In this document: in pieces, positions 50,394-57,446 of the stretch
How positions within the stretch are numbered: position 1 is the first letter of the stretch
How the letters are laid out: each line of letters begins with the position of its first letter
Notes under the pieces: model-generated
Told to the model about the DNA's origin: nothing
The model's input: only the letters and a program-made list of their open reading frames with translations
Databases searched by the model: none
IMG/VR virus record: IMGVR_UViG_3300021108_000002
Location: 1-57,446 of that record
Length of the DNA stretch: 57,446 nt
Direction: 5' to 3' (one strand)
From: a virus
Position numbers and translations under genes: made by a program

Positions 50394-51398
50394 ATGTTTA
50401 AGATAAAAAATATGGTACATGACATCAAGGATGTTCCTGTATCATGGATATTTGAACACTTTTGTAAGCTGAGAGAAAAGCTTGCTGGGCATGATGTAAA
50501 GATTAAAAGTCTTTTTAATTCTAAGGAACGTACACCTAGTATGTGTATTTACTACGAACCTACAAAAGATACATACAAGTATAAAGATTTTTCATCTGGT
50601 CACGGTGGATCTGCAATAGATCTAGTAAAAGAAATCACTGGATTAAATTATCATAAAGCTTGTACTCTTGTAGTAGAGAATTATAATGATTTTGTACTCC
50701 ACAATAATGGGGGGTACGATGTACAAAAATTTAAACAAGCTTCTAAATATAAAGTTAGTCAGTTTGTTTTCAGATCCTGGACCACTCAAGACCAATATTT
50801 CTGGACTCAGTTCAATATTGGATCACGTCTTCTAGATGAATATAATGTAAGACCTTTAGAGTATTACACTATGCATAAGGATTGTGATGAGGGACCCATT
50901 GATCTAACCATTAAAGGTAACTATCTATATGGTTACTTTAAATCAGATGGTACACTGTACAAAATCTATCAGCCCAAAACGTTAGATAAAAAATTTATAA
51001 AAGTAGATGACTACGTTCAGGGATCTGAACAAGTTAAAGCTGCACCTTATCTAATTATAACGTCTTCTCTAAAAGATGTAATGTCTTTAAAAAGTCTTAA
51101 GATTCCTACACTGGATATCATAGCACCAGACTCAGAGAACACTATCATACGTAAAGAACTTATGGATCAATACTTAAAGAAGTATAAGAAAGTAATTATA
51201 CTCTTTGACTTTGATGAACCCGGTATTAAAGCTATGGAAAGATATAAAGAATTGTATCCTGAAGTAGAGTATGCTGTTTTACCAATGAGTAAAGATCCAT
51301 CTGATTCAATTAAGGATTACGGTCCTAAAGAAGTATATGTAAGGTTAATACCTATACTTAATAAAAAAATTATAAATGACCAAGAAGAAAACAATTAG
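50394..51398 (+). CDS. DnaG-type primase with TOPRIM domain
   Basis: A 334-residue protein from ATG 50394 (MFKIKNMVHDIKDVPVSWIF). An in-frame ATG at 50355 is inside the terminator and rejected. The N-terminal half has the primase-like SLFNSKERTPSMCIYY and FSSGHGGSAIDLVKEITGL but no CxxC zinc site. The TOPRIM part has a DSENTII segment and VIILFDFDEPGIKAMERYK with the DxD pair. It would synthesise primers for the polymerase. Length is short for DnaG, as for phage primases. Confidence 0.8.
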   Translation: MFKIKNMVHDIKDVPVSWIFEHFCKLREKLAGHDVKIKSLFNSKERTPSMCIYYEPTKDTYKYKDFSSGHGGSAIDLVKEITGLNYHKACTLVVENYNDFVLHNNGGYDVQKFKQASKYKVSQFVFRSWTTQDQYFWTQFNIGSRLLDEYNVRPLEYYTMHKDCDEGPIDLTIKGNYLYGYFKSDGTLYKIYQPKTLDKKFIKVDDYVQGSEQVKAAPYLIITSSLKDVMSLKSLKIPTLDIIAPDSENTIIRKELMDQYLKKYKKVIILFDFDEPGIKAMERYKELYPEVEYAVLPMSKDPSDSIKDYGPKEVYVRLIPILNKKIINDQEENN

Positions 51399-51765
51399 AC
51401 GTACTGCAGCTCCTAAAACTAGGAATGCAGGTACTATGAGTGAGTCCGCATTTTGGACTTTCATTAGAAGTGCATTACGTCAAAAATCAAGATGGTGGAA
51501 ACCTATTACAGAGTGCAAACTAAAAGCTCGCAGACCTTATAAAGGTGTTAACAGAAGACAAAAGTTTGAATACCAATGTAATACTTGTAAAAAATGGTTT
51601 CCAGATAAAGAGATTAATGTAGACCATATAGTTGGAGCAGGTAGTCTTAACTGTTCTGCAGATCTTGCAGGGTTTGTAGATAGACTATTTTGTGAACAAG
51701 ATAACCTACAAGTGCTGTGTGAGACCTGTCATAATACAAAGACACAATTAGAAAAACAAAAGTAA
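51376..51765 (+). CDS. HNH endonuclease
   Basis: A 129-residue basic protein. A zinc pair (CNTCKKWFPDKEINVDHIVG) precedes the HNH core: DHIVGAGS, then LQVLCETCHNTKTQLE with a second CxxC and a His. The N-terminus is Lys/Arg-rich (MTKKKTIRRTAAPKTRN). It overlaps the primase end by 23 bases. Free-standing HNH proteins in phage genomes nick or cleave DNA; here it may be a homing nuclease or a replication or packaging aid. Confidence 0.85.
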   Translation: MTKKKTIRRTAAPKTRNAGTMSESAFWTFIRSALRQKSRWWKPITECKLKARRPYKGVNRRQKFEYQCNTCKKWFPDKEINVDHIVGAGSLNCSADLAGFVDRLFCEQDNLQVLCETCHNTKTQLEKQK

Positions 51766-51766
51766 A

Positions 51767-51928
51767 ATGGAAGACCCTATAATTGAAGCTGTTATACAAC
51801 AGATAAAAGAAGACCTTGCCATGCAAGATGAAACTGCTATCTATGAACTTCTAGAGTTTTTACCAAAGAAAAACATGCTAGCCTATTTACCAGAAGAAAT
51901 TTCTGAACAATTAAAAAACTTTAAATAA
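51767..51928 (+). CDS. Small acidic protein
   Basis: A 53-residue frame from ATG 51767 (MEDPIIEAVIQQIKEDLAMQ) to TAA 51928, helical and acidic. It is tightly placed, 1 base after the HNH stop and 1 base before the next ATG. The tiling supports it as real. Function unknown. Confidence 0.6.
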   Translation: MEDPIIEAVIQQIKEDLAMQDETAIYELLEFLPKKNMLAYLPEEISEQLKNFK

Positions 51929-51929
51929 C

Positions 51930-52136
51930 ATGGAAGATATACATAAAGATACTTTCAGAGCAGAAGACTGTAGAGCTGAACTAGCTCAAGTAAAATCTGA
52001 ACTTACCAACTGTAATGATCTTATTAAAGAGTTAGTAGCTCTTCTTGAATATGAAGAAGCTCTCACTGTAGATACAAGATCACAACAAAAGATGAGTGCT
52101 AAACTAATAGAACTAGGACTATGGCCTAGTAGATAA
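51930..52136 (+). CDS. Small helical protein
   Basis: A 68-residue protein (MEDIHKDTFRAEDCRAELAQ) with a predicted long helix (VKSELTNCNDLIKELVALLE), ending LGLWPSR. It is packed between two small genes. No family is recognised. Confidence 0.55.
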   Translation: MEDIHKDTFRAEDCRAELAQVKSELTNCNDLIKELVALLEYEEALTVDTRSQQKMSAKLIELGLWPSR

Positions 52137-52148
52137 AATCTAACTATT

Positions 52149-52541
52149 ATGAACGGATTAGAACAAATTGTATTTAGTACTGCCACTTGTAAAAAGTGTG
52201 GTGATGTACTTATATCAAGACATAGACATGATTATGTAATGTGTACTTGTGATAATAAAAGTATGTTAGATGGAGGTACAGACTATCAACGTTATGGTGG
52301 TGTAGATCTTGATTTATTAGATCTTTCTGGTACTGTTTATTTAACAGACGGTTTTGAAAAGTGTAGAGTGGTTCCTATTTGGGGTAGTTATGGTAAAGAT
52401 GGTACAGAACCTGTAAAATACATGTCTGTAGCAGAAATGGAAACGGAACACTTAGGAGCTATTATTAGAGAAATGGGTCCAAGAATTGAAAAATGGAGAC
52501 TTGATCTCATGAAACAAGAGTTAGAACAAAGAATAAATTAA
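52149..52541 (+). CDS. Phage-conserved zinc-binding protein
   Basis: A 130-residue protein. CKKCGDVLISRHRHDYVMCTC and a DNKSMLDGGTDYQRYGG motif define a known phage hypothetical family with a Cys4-type site at the N-terminus and a GGxxYxRYGG core. The C-terminal part is helical. The function in the family is unknown. It lies between small genes and a nuclease. Confidence 0.7.
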   Translation: MNGLEQIVFSTATCKKCGDVLISRHRHDYVMCTCDNKSMLDGGTDYQRYGGVDLDLLDLSGTVYLTDGFEKCRVVPIWGSYGKDGTEPVKYMSVAEMETEHLGAIIREMGPRIEKWRLDLMKQELEQRIN

Positions 52542-52547
52542 AACAAC

Positions 52548-53579
52548 ATGGAGTTAGAACAAATCATGCAGGAATCTGCAGAAACATTAGAGAAAGACTT
52601 TTACTTAAAAAAGTTTTATTTTAGTTATAGTAGCCTTAACAAGCTCATGTGGAATCCAGCAGTATTTTACCAAATGTATATACTGGGAATTAAAGAAGAA
52701 CGTACAGATAGTCACTTAGTACAAGGTAAGATTGTACATGCTCTTCTTTTAGAAGAAGAAAAGTTTAATGATAATTTTATCATCAGCCCATCTAAACTAC
52801 CGGGTGATTCAGTTAAGATAGTTATAGACAGAGTGTTTGCTCACTATCAAGAGCTAGCTCAAAACGGTGATACACGTTCAGAGTTAAACCATTTTGATCA
52901 AGCTATCCTTGATGTAATGGTAGACATGAACTACCATCAGAGTCTTAAGACAGATCAACAACGTTTAGATAAAATTATTTCTCCAGAGTCTACCAGTTAT
53001 TGGTCATTCTTAAAAACTAAAGGTAATAAAACTCTTATAGATCAAGACTCTTATGAGTTCTGTAAGAATGCTGTAGAATTAGTTAAAACAGATAAAGACT
53101 TATGTAGTCTTATTGGTTGTAACATAACTGAATTTGACAATGTAGAAGTGTATAATGAGATTCCTTTAAGTGTAGAACATTCTAAAGCACCATTTGGTAT
53201 TAAAGGTATTATAGATAATGTTGTAATTAATCACGATAAGAAAACTATCTTTATCAATGATATAAAAACTACAAGTAAGGATCTAAAAGACTTTCCAGAA
53301 ACTATAGAGTTTTACTCTTATTGGTTACAAGCTGTAATGTATTGTACATTAGTAGCTAAGACTTATAAAGAACTTATAGAAATTAATGGATATGAAATGA
53401 AGTTCCACTTTGTAGTTATAGATAGAGCTTTTCAAACATACCCTTTCTTAGTAACTGAAAGCACCTTAAAAAGGTGGTTTAACAGAATGGAAGAAGTCTT
53501 AGAAGCAGCTAACTGGCATTATGTAAATAAAAGATACGATTTACCTCATAGTTTTGCTACAGGTAGCGTAGTTTTGTAA
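52548..53579 (+). CDS. PD-(D/E)XK exonuclease (RecB/RecE-like)
   Basis: A 343-residue protein. An N-terminal FSYSSLNKLMWNPAVFYQMY helix and a HLVQGKIVHALLLEEE motif (Gly-x-x-x-His) are typical of the RecB-like phage nucleases. Later PFGIKGIIDNVVINHDKKT holds the catalytic Asp and IFINDIKTTSK the D/E-x-K. A SYWLQAVMYC segment is motif QxxxY-like. It differs from the nuclease at 18078-18917. It lies just before the polymerase and would process ends for recombination. Confidence 0.85.
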   Translation: MELEQIMQESAETLEKDFYLKKFYFSYSSLNKLMWNPAVFYQMYILGIKEERTDSHLVQGKIVHALLLEEEKFNDNFIISPSKLPGDSVKIVIDRVFAHYQELAQNGDTRSELNHFDQAILDVMVDMNYHQSLKTDQQRLDKIISPESTSYWSFLKTKGNKTLIDQDSYEFCKNAVELVKTDKDLCSLIGCNITEFDNVEVYNEIPLSVEHSKAPFGIKGIIDNVVINHDKKTIFINDIKTTSKDLKDFPETIEFYSYWLQAVMYCTLVAKTYKELIEINGYEMKFHFVVIDRAFQTYPFLVTESTLKRWFNRMEEVLEAANWHYVNKRYDLPHSFATGSVVL

Positions 53580-53591
53580 TCAAATATTAAA

Positions 53592-54152
53592 ATGATAGAC
53601 AGCTTATACACAAAATATTTCCAGAAATCTAGATCATTTCTGTTTCCTGCTTTGGGTATAAAGCGTACTAGCAATTTTACACCCTCTGGTACTTATCTCT
53701 CTATAGAAGGAGTGATAAGGCCAGAGGATATGAAGCTAGTTTGTAGTTTTATAGACGATAAGTCTGAAGGCTTCAAGGCTTTTGAGCAGCACATGCTTTT
53801 AAGTAATCCTTTATTCATAGAAGTTATACCTATACAAGGATATAAGTTATATGTGTTTGATTTTCAAATATATAAAGCAGATTGGTTCAATTTTATATTA
53901 GGTAAATACTCTAAGTTATCTAATGTATTAAAGAGAGCCATTAAAAACTATTACGGTGACAGATCAAGTGAGTATAAGTACATAGAAACATTTTTGTTTC
54001 CTGAAAAGTATTTTAGTATCTATGCAAAACTTCTAGATATAGATGTAAACGTACTAGAAAAGACAGGTGAATTGTGTGATGCTTGTGATATGAATAGAGA
54101 AAACTTAAAAATTCCCACAGAAGAGTTGGAATTATTAAAAAAAGGTACTTAA
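53592..54152 (+). CDS. Protein of unknown function, conserved type
   Basis: A 186-residue protein starting MIDSLYTKYFQKSRSFLFPA. It is mixed alpha/beta with several aromatic residues and no catalytic motif. It is 12 bases after the nuclease gene. Families with this start are common in Bacteroidota phages, but I cannot name it. Confidence 0.6.
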   Translation: MIDSLYTKYFQKSRSFLFPALGIKRTSNFTPSGTYLSIEGVIRPEDMKLVCSFIDDKSEGFKAFEQHMLLSNPLFIEVIPIQGYKLYVFDFQIYKADWFNFILGKYSKLSNVLKRAIKNYYGDRSSEYKYIETFLFPEKYFSIYAKLLDIDVNVLEKTGELCDACDMNRENLKIPTEELELLKKGT

Positions 54153-54158
54153 ATTTGT
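54127..54158 (+). promoter_or_regulatory. Bacteroidota-type promoter upstream of gene 54178
   Basis: TTG at 54127-54129 and TAAATTTG at 54151-54158 with 21-base spacing fit the TTTG/TAnnTTTG pattern. It overlaps the end of the previous gene and leads into ATG 54178. Confidence 0.5.
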
Positions 54159-54177
54159 ATAAATAATAAAAAAAAAC

Positions 54178-54582
54178 ATGAAAAATTCAATGATGTTGGT
54201 TACCAGTAGCTGGGGTAATGATAAGACTTTTAAGCTGATACCAATTACACCTGAATGCCCGTACAATGAGTGCATTTTTGACGTTTCAAGTAAAGTGTTA
54301 GCAGTTATCGGTAAAGAAAAGAAAGAATCTTTTCATATGATGCCTAAACTATCTGATGATGGTGATGTTTTACACTTAAAGATTGGTAAAAGACCAAACG
54401 GTAAAGATTACAAAGAAGAGAGAAAGACGCTTGCAACTTTCTATGAGTACTATGTTGAGAACCTTGATGAGATTAAAGACTTCATTAATATGTTTGCTGT
54501 TAACGCAGACAGTTTTGACTATAAAGAGTATGTAGATAAGAAATTAGAAACACCAAAACAGTCGAGTATTATAACTGTATAG
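54178..54582 (+). CDS. Small protein, function unknown
   Basis: A 134-residue protein starting MKNSMMLVTSSWGNDKTFKL. It has a compact beta-rich core (CIFDVSSKVLAVIGKEKKES) and a helical end (TFYEYYVENLDEIKDFINMF). It stands as a separate transcript between a promoter-like site and a terminator, which suggests strong expression. No family is recognised. Confidence 0.6.
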   Translation: MKNSMMLVTSSWGNDKTFKLIPITPECPYNECIFDVSSKVLAVIGKEKKESFHMMPKLSDDGDVLHLKIGKRPNGKDYKEERKTLATFYEYYVENLDEIKDFINMFAVNADSFDYKEYVDKKLETPKQSSIITV

Positions 54583-54609
54583 TATTAATTTTGTCCTATT
54601 AAACCAATT

Positions 54610-54633
54610 AAGGCAGATCTTCTGCCTTTTTTT
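54610..54633 (+). terminator. Rho-independent terminator
   Basis: AGGCAGA and TCTGCCT pair perfectly, followed by TTTTTT. It separates 54178-54582 from the polymerase gene. Confidence 0.85.
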
Positions 54634-54674
54634 GGCGGCATAAAAGGGGGAACAGCTTAACTGAACCAAATACA

Positions 54675-56615
54675 ATGGAAGAGAAAAAGCCGGCCCACTG
54701 GGTTATGGATTATGAGACGCTGGTAAATTGTTTCATAGCTGTGTTTCAACATTATAAAGATGAAACAATCAGAAAGACCTTTGTCATATACAAAGATCGT
54801 AATGACCTACCACAATTTATAGACTTTCTGAATGAGTGTAAGAATAAAAATCAGTGGCATATTAGCTACAATGGTTTAGCTTTTGACGGTCAGATAAGTC
54901 AGCATATATTAGATAAACAACGACAGCTACTAACTCTTAGTACTGAAGCAGTTATAAATGATATCTATGCTTTTGCACAAAAGACAATTAATCTTAAGGA
55001 TCAAAACAGTTTTCTAGAATACGCTCCTGCTAAAATTAAAATCAGGCAGATAGATCTATTCAAGATGAACCACTGGGACAATCGTGCTAAGATGAGTAGT
55101 CTAAAGTGGATACAGTATAGTATGGACTGGCAGAATGTAGAAGAGATGCCTCATCATCATACGGCCCCGGTAGAAACGGACGAACAGCTTAAGATGATAA
55201 CAGAGTATTGTGTTAACGATGTACTTAGTACTAAAAAGATCTTAGAACATTCTAAGGAACAAATAGTATTAAGACAAACATTAACCAATGACTATGGGAT
55301 AGATCTTTATTCTGCATCAGAGCCAAGAATATCTAAAGAGCTATTCTTGCATTTTCTATCTCAGAAGCTTGGTTGGGAGAAATCCCATATCAAAACTCTA
55401 AGAACTCATCATAGTGAGATCTATTTAGGACAGTGTATGCTGCCCTATGTAAAGTTTCAGACTGAAGAGTTTAAGAAGATGCACGACTATCTTCGTACAC
55501 AAGTGATTATATCTACTAAGAACGGGTTTAAGTACACTCTAGATTACAAAGGTATGAAAACTGACTACGGATTGGGCGGTATTCACGGTGCCAGAACAGC
55601 AGGAGTTTATGAAGCCAAGCAGGGGTACACTATTATGACCTCAGATGTAACTTCATTCTATCCTAATCTAGCTATTAGAAATGGGTTCCATCCTAGTCAT
55701 CTACCTAAAGAAGAGTTTTGTGATCTGTACGAATGGTTCTTTGAAGAACGTAAGAAGATCCCTAAAAGCGATCCTAAGAACTATGTTTATAAGATCATTC
55801 TAAATAGTACTTACGGCCTTACAGGAGACGAGAATAGCTTCCTGTACGATCCTAAGATGACTATGCAGATTACTATCAACGGTCAGCTACTATTATCTAT
55901 GCTCTATGAGATGATATGTGAAGAAATACCTGAAGCTGTACCTCTTATGCAAAACACTGACGGTTTTGAAACATTGATGCCTACCTATTGTATAGATAAG
56001 TATCACGAGATTTGTGACCGCTGGTGTAAAATTACCCAGTTAGAGTTAGAACATGATGAGTATTCTAAGATGATCATCAGAGATGTAAATAATTACATAG
56101 CAGTTTCTAAGTCCGGGAAAGTAAAATGCAAGGGTGCATTTGAATGGGAGGACCTGGACAAAAAGAAGGTGGCAGTGTTCCACAAGAACAAAAGCTTTCT
56201 TGTTATTCCTAAAGCTATCCATGCTTACTTTACAAAAGGTATAAAGCCTGAAGACTTTATAGCAAGTAATCAAAACATCTTTGATTATTGTGCAGGTATC
56301 AAGTCTAAAGGAGGTTGGTACTTTGAGAATAAAGAAATGAAAAACGGTGAGCTTATCACCATTAGACAACAAAAGATTGTCAGATACTATGTTTCAAACA
56401 AAGGTGGGAAACTAGTTAAGTGTCATCCAGACGGTAGACTTATACAAGTTGAGTCTGGACCATGGTTACAAACCACCATAAACGAAATAAACGAAACGGT
56501 TCCATTTGATTCTTATAGTATTAACAAAAGTTACTACTTAGAACAAATCTATAAAGAGATCAATCAGATAGAAAAAGAAAGAAGTTTATCATCTACACAA
56601 TTATCACTATTTTAA
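54675..56615 (+). CDS. DNA polymerase, family B
   Basis: A 646-residue polymerase. The 3'-5' exonuclease has MDYETL (Exo I, about 11), YNGLAFDGQ (Exo II, about 64) and YCVNDVLS (Exo III, about 178). Polymerase motif A is SDVTSFYPNLA (about 325-335), motif B KIILNSTYGLTGD (about 374-386), and motif C QNTDGFE (about 426-432). All catalytic residues are present. It is short for family B, with a reduced thumb. Family B enzymes are found in one part of the crAss-like phages, family A in others. The gene has a terminator upstream and probably its own promoter. Confidence 0.9.
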   Translation: MEEKKPAHWVMDYETLVNCFIAVFQHYKDETIRKTFVIYKDRNDLPQFIDFLNECKNKNQWHISYNGLAFDGQISQHILDKQRQLLTLSTEAVINDIYAFAQKTINLKDQNSFLEYAPAKIKIRQIDLFKMNHWDNRAKMSSLKWIQYSMDWQNVEEMPHHHTAPVETDEQLKMITEYCVNDVLSTKKILEHSKEQIVLRQTLTNDYGIDLYSASEPRISKELFLHFLSQKLGWEKSHIKTLRTHHSEIYLGQCMLPYVKFQTEEFKKMHDYLRTQVIISTKNGFKYTLDYKGMKTDYGLGGIHGARTAGVYEAKQGYTIMTSDVTSFYPNLAIRNGFHPSHLPKEEFCDLYEWFFEERKKIPKSDPKNYVYKIILNSTYGLTGDENSFLYDPKMTMQITINGQLLLSMLYEMICEEIPEAVPLMQNTDGFETLMPTYCIDKYHEICDRWCKITQLELEHDEYSKMIIRDVNNYIAVSKSGKVKCKGAFEWEDLDKKKVAVFHKNKSFLVIPKAIHAYFTKGIKPEDFIASNQNIFDYCAGIKSKGGWYFENKEMKNGELITIRQQKIVRYYVSNKGGKLVKCHPDGRLIQVESGPWLQTTINEINETVPFDSYSINKSYYLEQIYKEINQIEKERSLSSTQLSLF

Positions 56616-56625
56616 CATTACAAAT

Positions 56626-57446
56626 ATGCCAGTAAAAACAGTCTTTGAAACAGAATATTATTTAAGAAGTTCTGCCCTTCCCAATTACGGGAAGTCTTAT
56701 ACAATTATATCACACGGAGCAGTGATAGATGAAGCTAGAACCCAGTTGGCAGCAGCTGGTTTTGCCATCAAGAAAGAATTATATAAAGCTACACAAACAG
56801 GTGACATAGCACAAGGTATGTATCATTTAGAATCAGGCAACGATCCAGATATGGGTCTTATGTTTGTCTGGTCAAACAGTTATAATAAAACCATGGCATT
56901 TAAGTGTGCCATTGGTGCACATGTATTTATCTGCTCAAATGGCGTAGTGTCAGGAGATCTAGGTAACTATAGAAGAAGACACAGTGGATCAGCACTAACT
57001 GATGTAACCACTTTTATGCAAGAACAGATATCAGATGCTTCTAAGTATTATGATAAACTAATTCATGACAAGCAGATGCTTAAAGATGTGAGTCTTAGTC
57101 CAAGAGAAAAGGGCACCATCCTAGGTAGATTGTTTGCTGAAGATGAAATCTTAACACTTACCCAGGTAGGTATTGTAAAACGTGAGATAGACAAGCCTAG
57201 TCATTTCTATAGTGACAATGCAAACAGTGCTTGGGATATGTACAATCATATCACCTTAGCATTAAAAGATTCTCACCCTACTAGATATCTATCTAATCAC
57301 CAAAGAGTACATGACTTCTTTGTAAACGAGTTTGGTAATCTTGTATCAACGACAGGTAATATAATAAATCCTGTGGATCTAGATTCTATTGTTATGGAAG
57401 AAGAACAAGAAGAACTAGTTACTGACTTTGGTGTAAACTTTCTTTA
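56626..57446 (+). CDS. DUF932-type protein (partial, runs off the right edge)
   Basis: An open frame from ATG 56626 to the window edge (273 codons, no stop). The sequence KCAIGAHVFICSNGVVSGDL with a later FMQEQISDASKYYDKLIHDK helix matches the DUF932 phage/plasmid-like family. Members are common in phage replication regions; their function is unknown. It starts 10 bases after the polymerase stop, so it is probably co-transcribed with it. Confidence 0.75.
   Translation, partial: MPVKTVFETEYYLRSSALPNYGKSYTIISHGAVIDEARTQLAAAGFAIKKELYKATQTGDIAQGMYHLESGNDPDMGLMFVWSNSYNKTMAFKCAIGAHVFICSNGVVSGDLGNYRRRHSGSALTDVTTFMQEQISDASKYYDKLIHDKQMLKDVSLSPREKGTILGRLFAEDEILTLTQVGIVKREIDKPSHFYSDNANSAWDMYNHITLALKDSHPTRYLSNHQRVHDFFVNEFGNLVSTTGNIINPVDLDSIVMEEEQEELVTDFGVNFL

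Noticed and set aside
1-57446. CRISPR arrays, IS elements and integrase
   Set aside because: No direct repeats with regular spacing, no transposase and no integrase frame were seen.
1-57446. Stop codon reassignment with suppressor tRNA
   Set aside because: Long genes end in both TAA and TAG at sensible places, and the tRNA-like genes show no suppressor anticodon.

Overview
This window looks like part of a tailed double-stranded DNA phage of Bacteroidota, most likely a crAss-like podovirus (order Crassvirales). It is cut at both ends: an open tail-fibre gene runs off the left edge and a DUF932-type gene runs off the right. The crAss-like reading rests on the leftward head-tail operon: IHF/HU-like protein, PD-(D/E)XK nuclease, large terminase, very large portal, scaffold-like protein, capsid protein and a tail-stabilisation (gp4-like) protein, with a separate block carrying a family B DNA polymerase, a DnaB-type helicase, a primase and uracil-DNA glycosylase. 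The Bacteroidota host rests on A-rich leaders without clear Shine-Dalgarno sites, TTTG-N19-TAnnTTTG promoters, and signal peptides ending in SQ or GQ. The standard genetic code fits, because TAA and TAG both act as normal stops. The giant virion RNA polymerase of many crAss-like phages is not in this window.

Layout. (1) 1-21089, leftward: virion genes, with tail fibres and tail proteins at 1-6312, a ferritin-like protein, the tail-stabilisation protein, capsid, scaffold, portal and terminase. A tRNA-like RNA lies at 17392-17560. Nuclease, IHF-like, GNAT and small genes follow. (2) 21334-36446, rightward with one reversed gene at 32221-32499: small early-type genes, a shortened tRNA followed by a roughly 500-base structured non-coding region (25792-26304), small phage-conserved proteins, an HNH nuclease, an SF2 helicase, uracil-DNA glycosylase, and a MoxR ATPase/VWA pair. 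(3) 36443-46289, leftward: a lysis and host-surface block with holin-like, spanin-like and GH19 endolysin genes, a beta-helix spike, and a set of exported proteins (cohesin/dockerin-like protein, lipoprotein, CsgG-like protein, Ser/Ala-rich outer-membrane-like protein, membrane proteins). (4) 46423-57446, rightward: the replication block, with DnaB-type helicase, AAA ATPase, probable SSB, TOPRIM primase, HNH nuclease, RecB-like nuclease and DNA polymerase B.

How it fits together. Blocks 2 and 4 would copy and repair the DNA, block 1 builds and packages the particle, and block 3 acts on the host envelope. The least conventional parts are the exported-protein cassette in block 3, the large structured RNA next to a tRNA with a reduced anticodon arm, the 169-base tRNA-like element beside the terminase operon, and the MoxR-VWA pair. 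All function calls come from reading motifs by eye; no database search was run.
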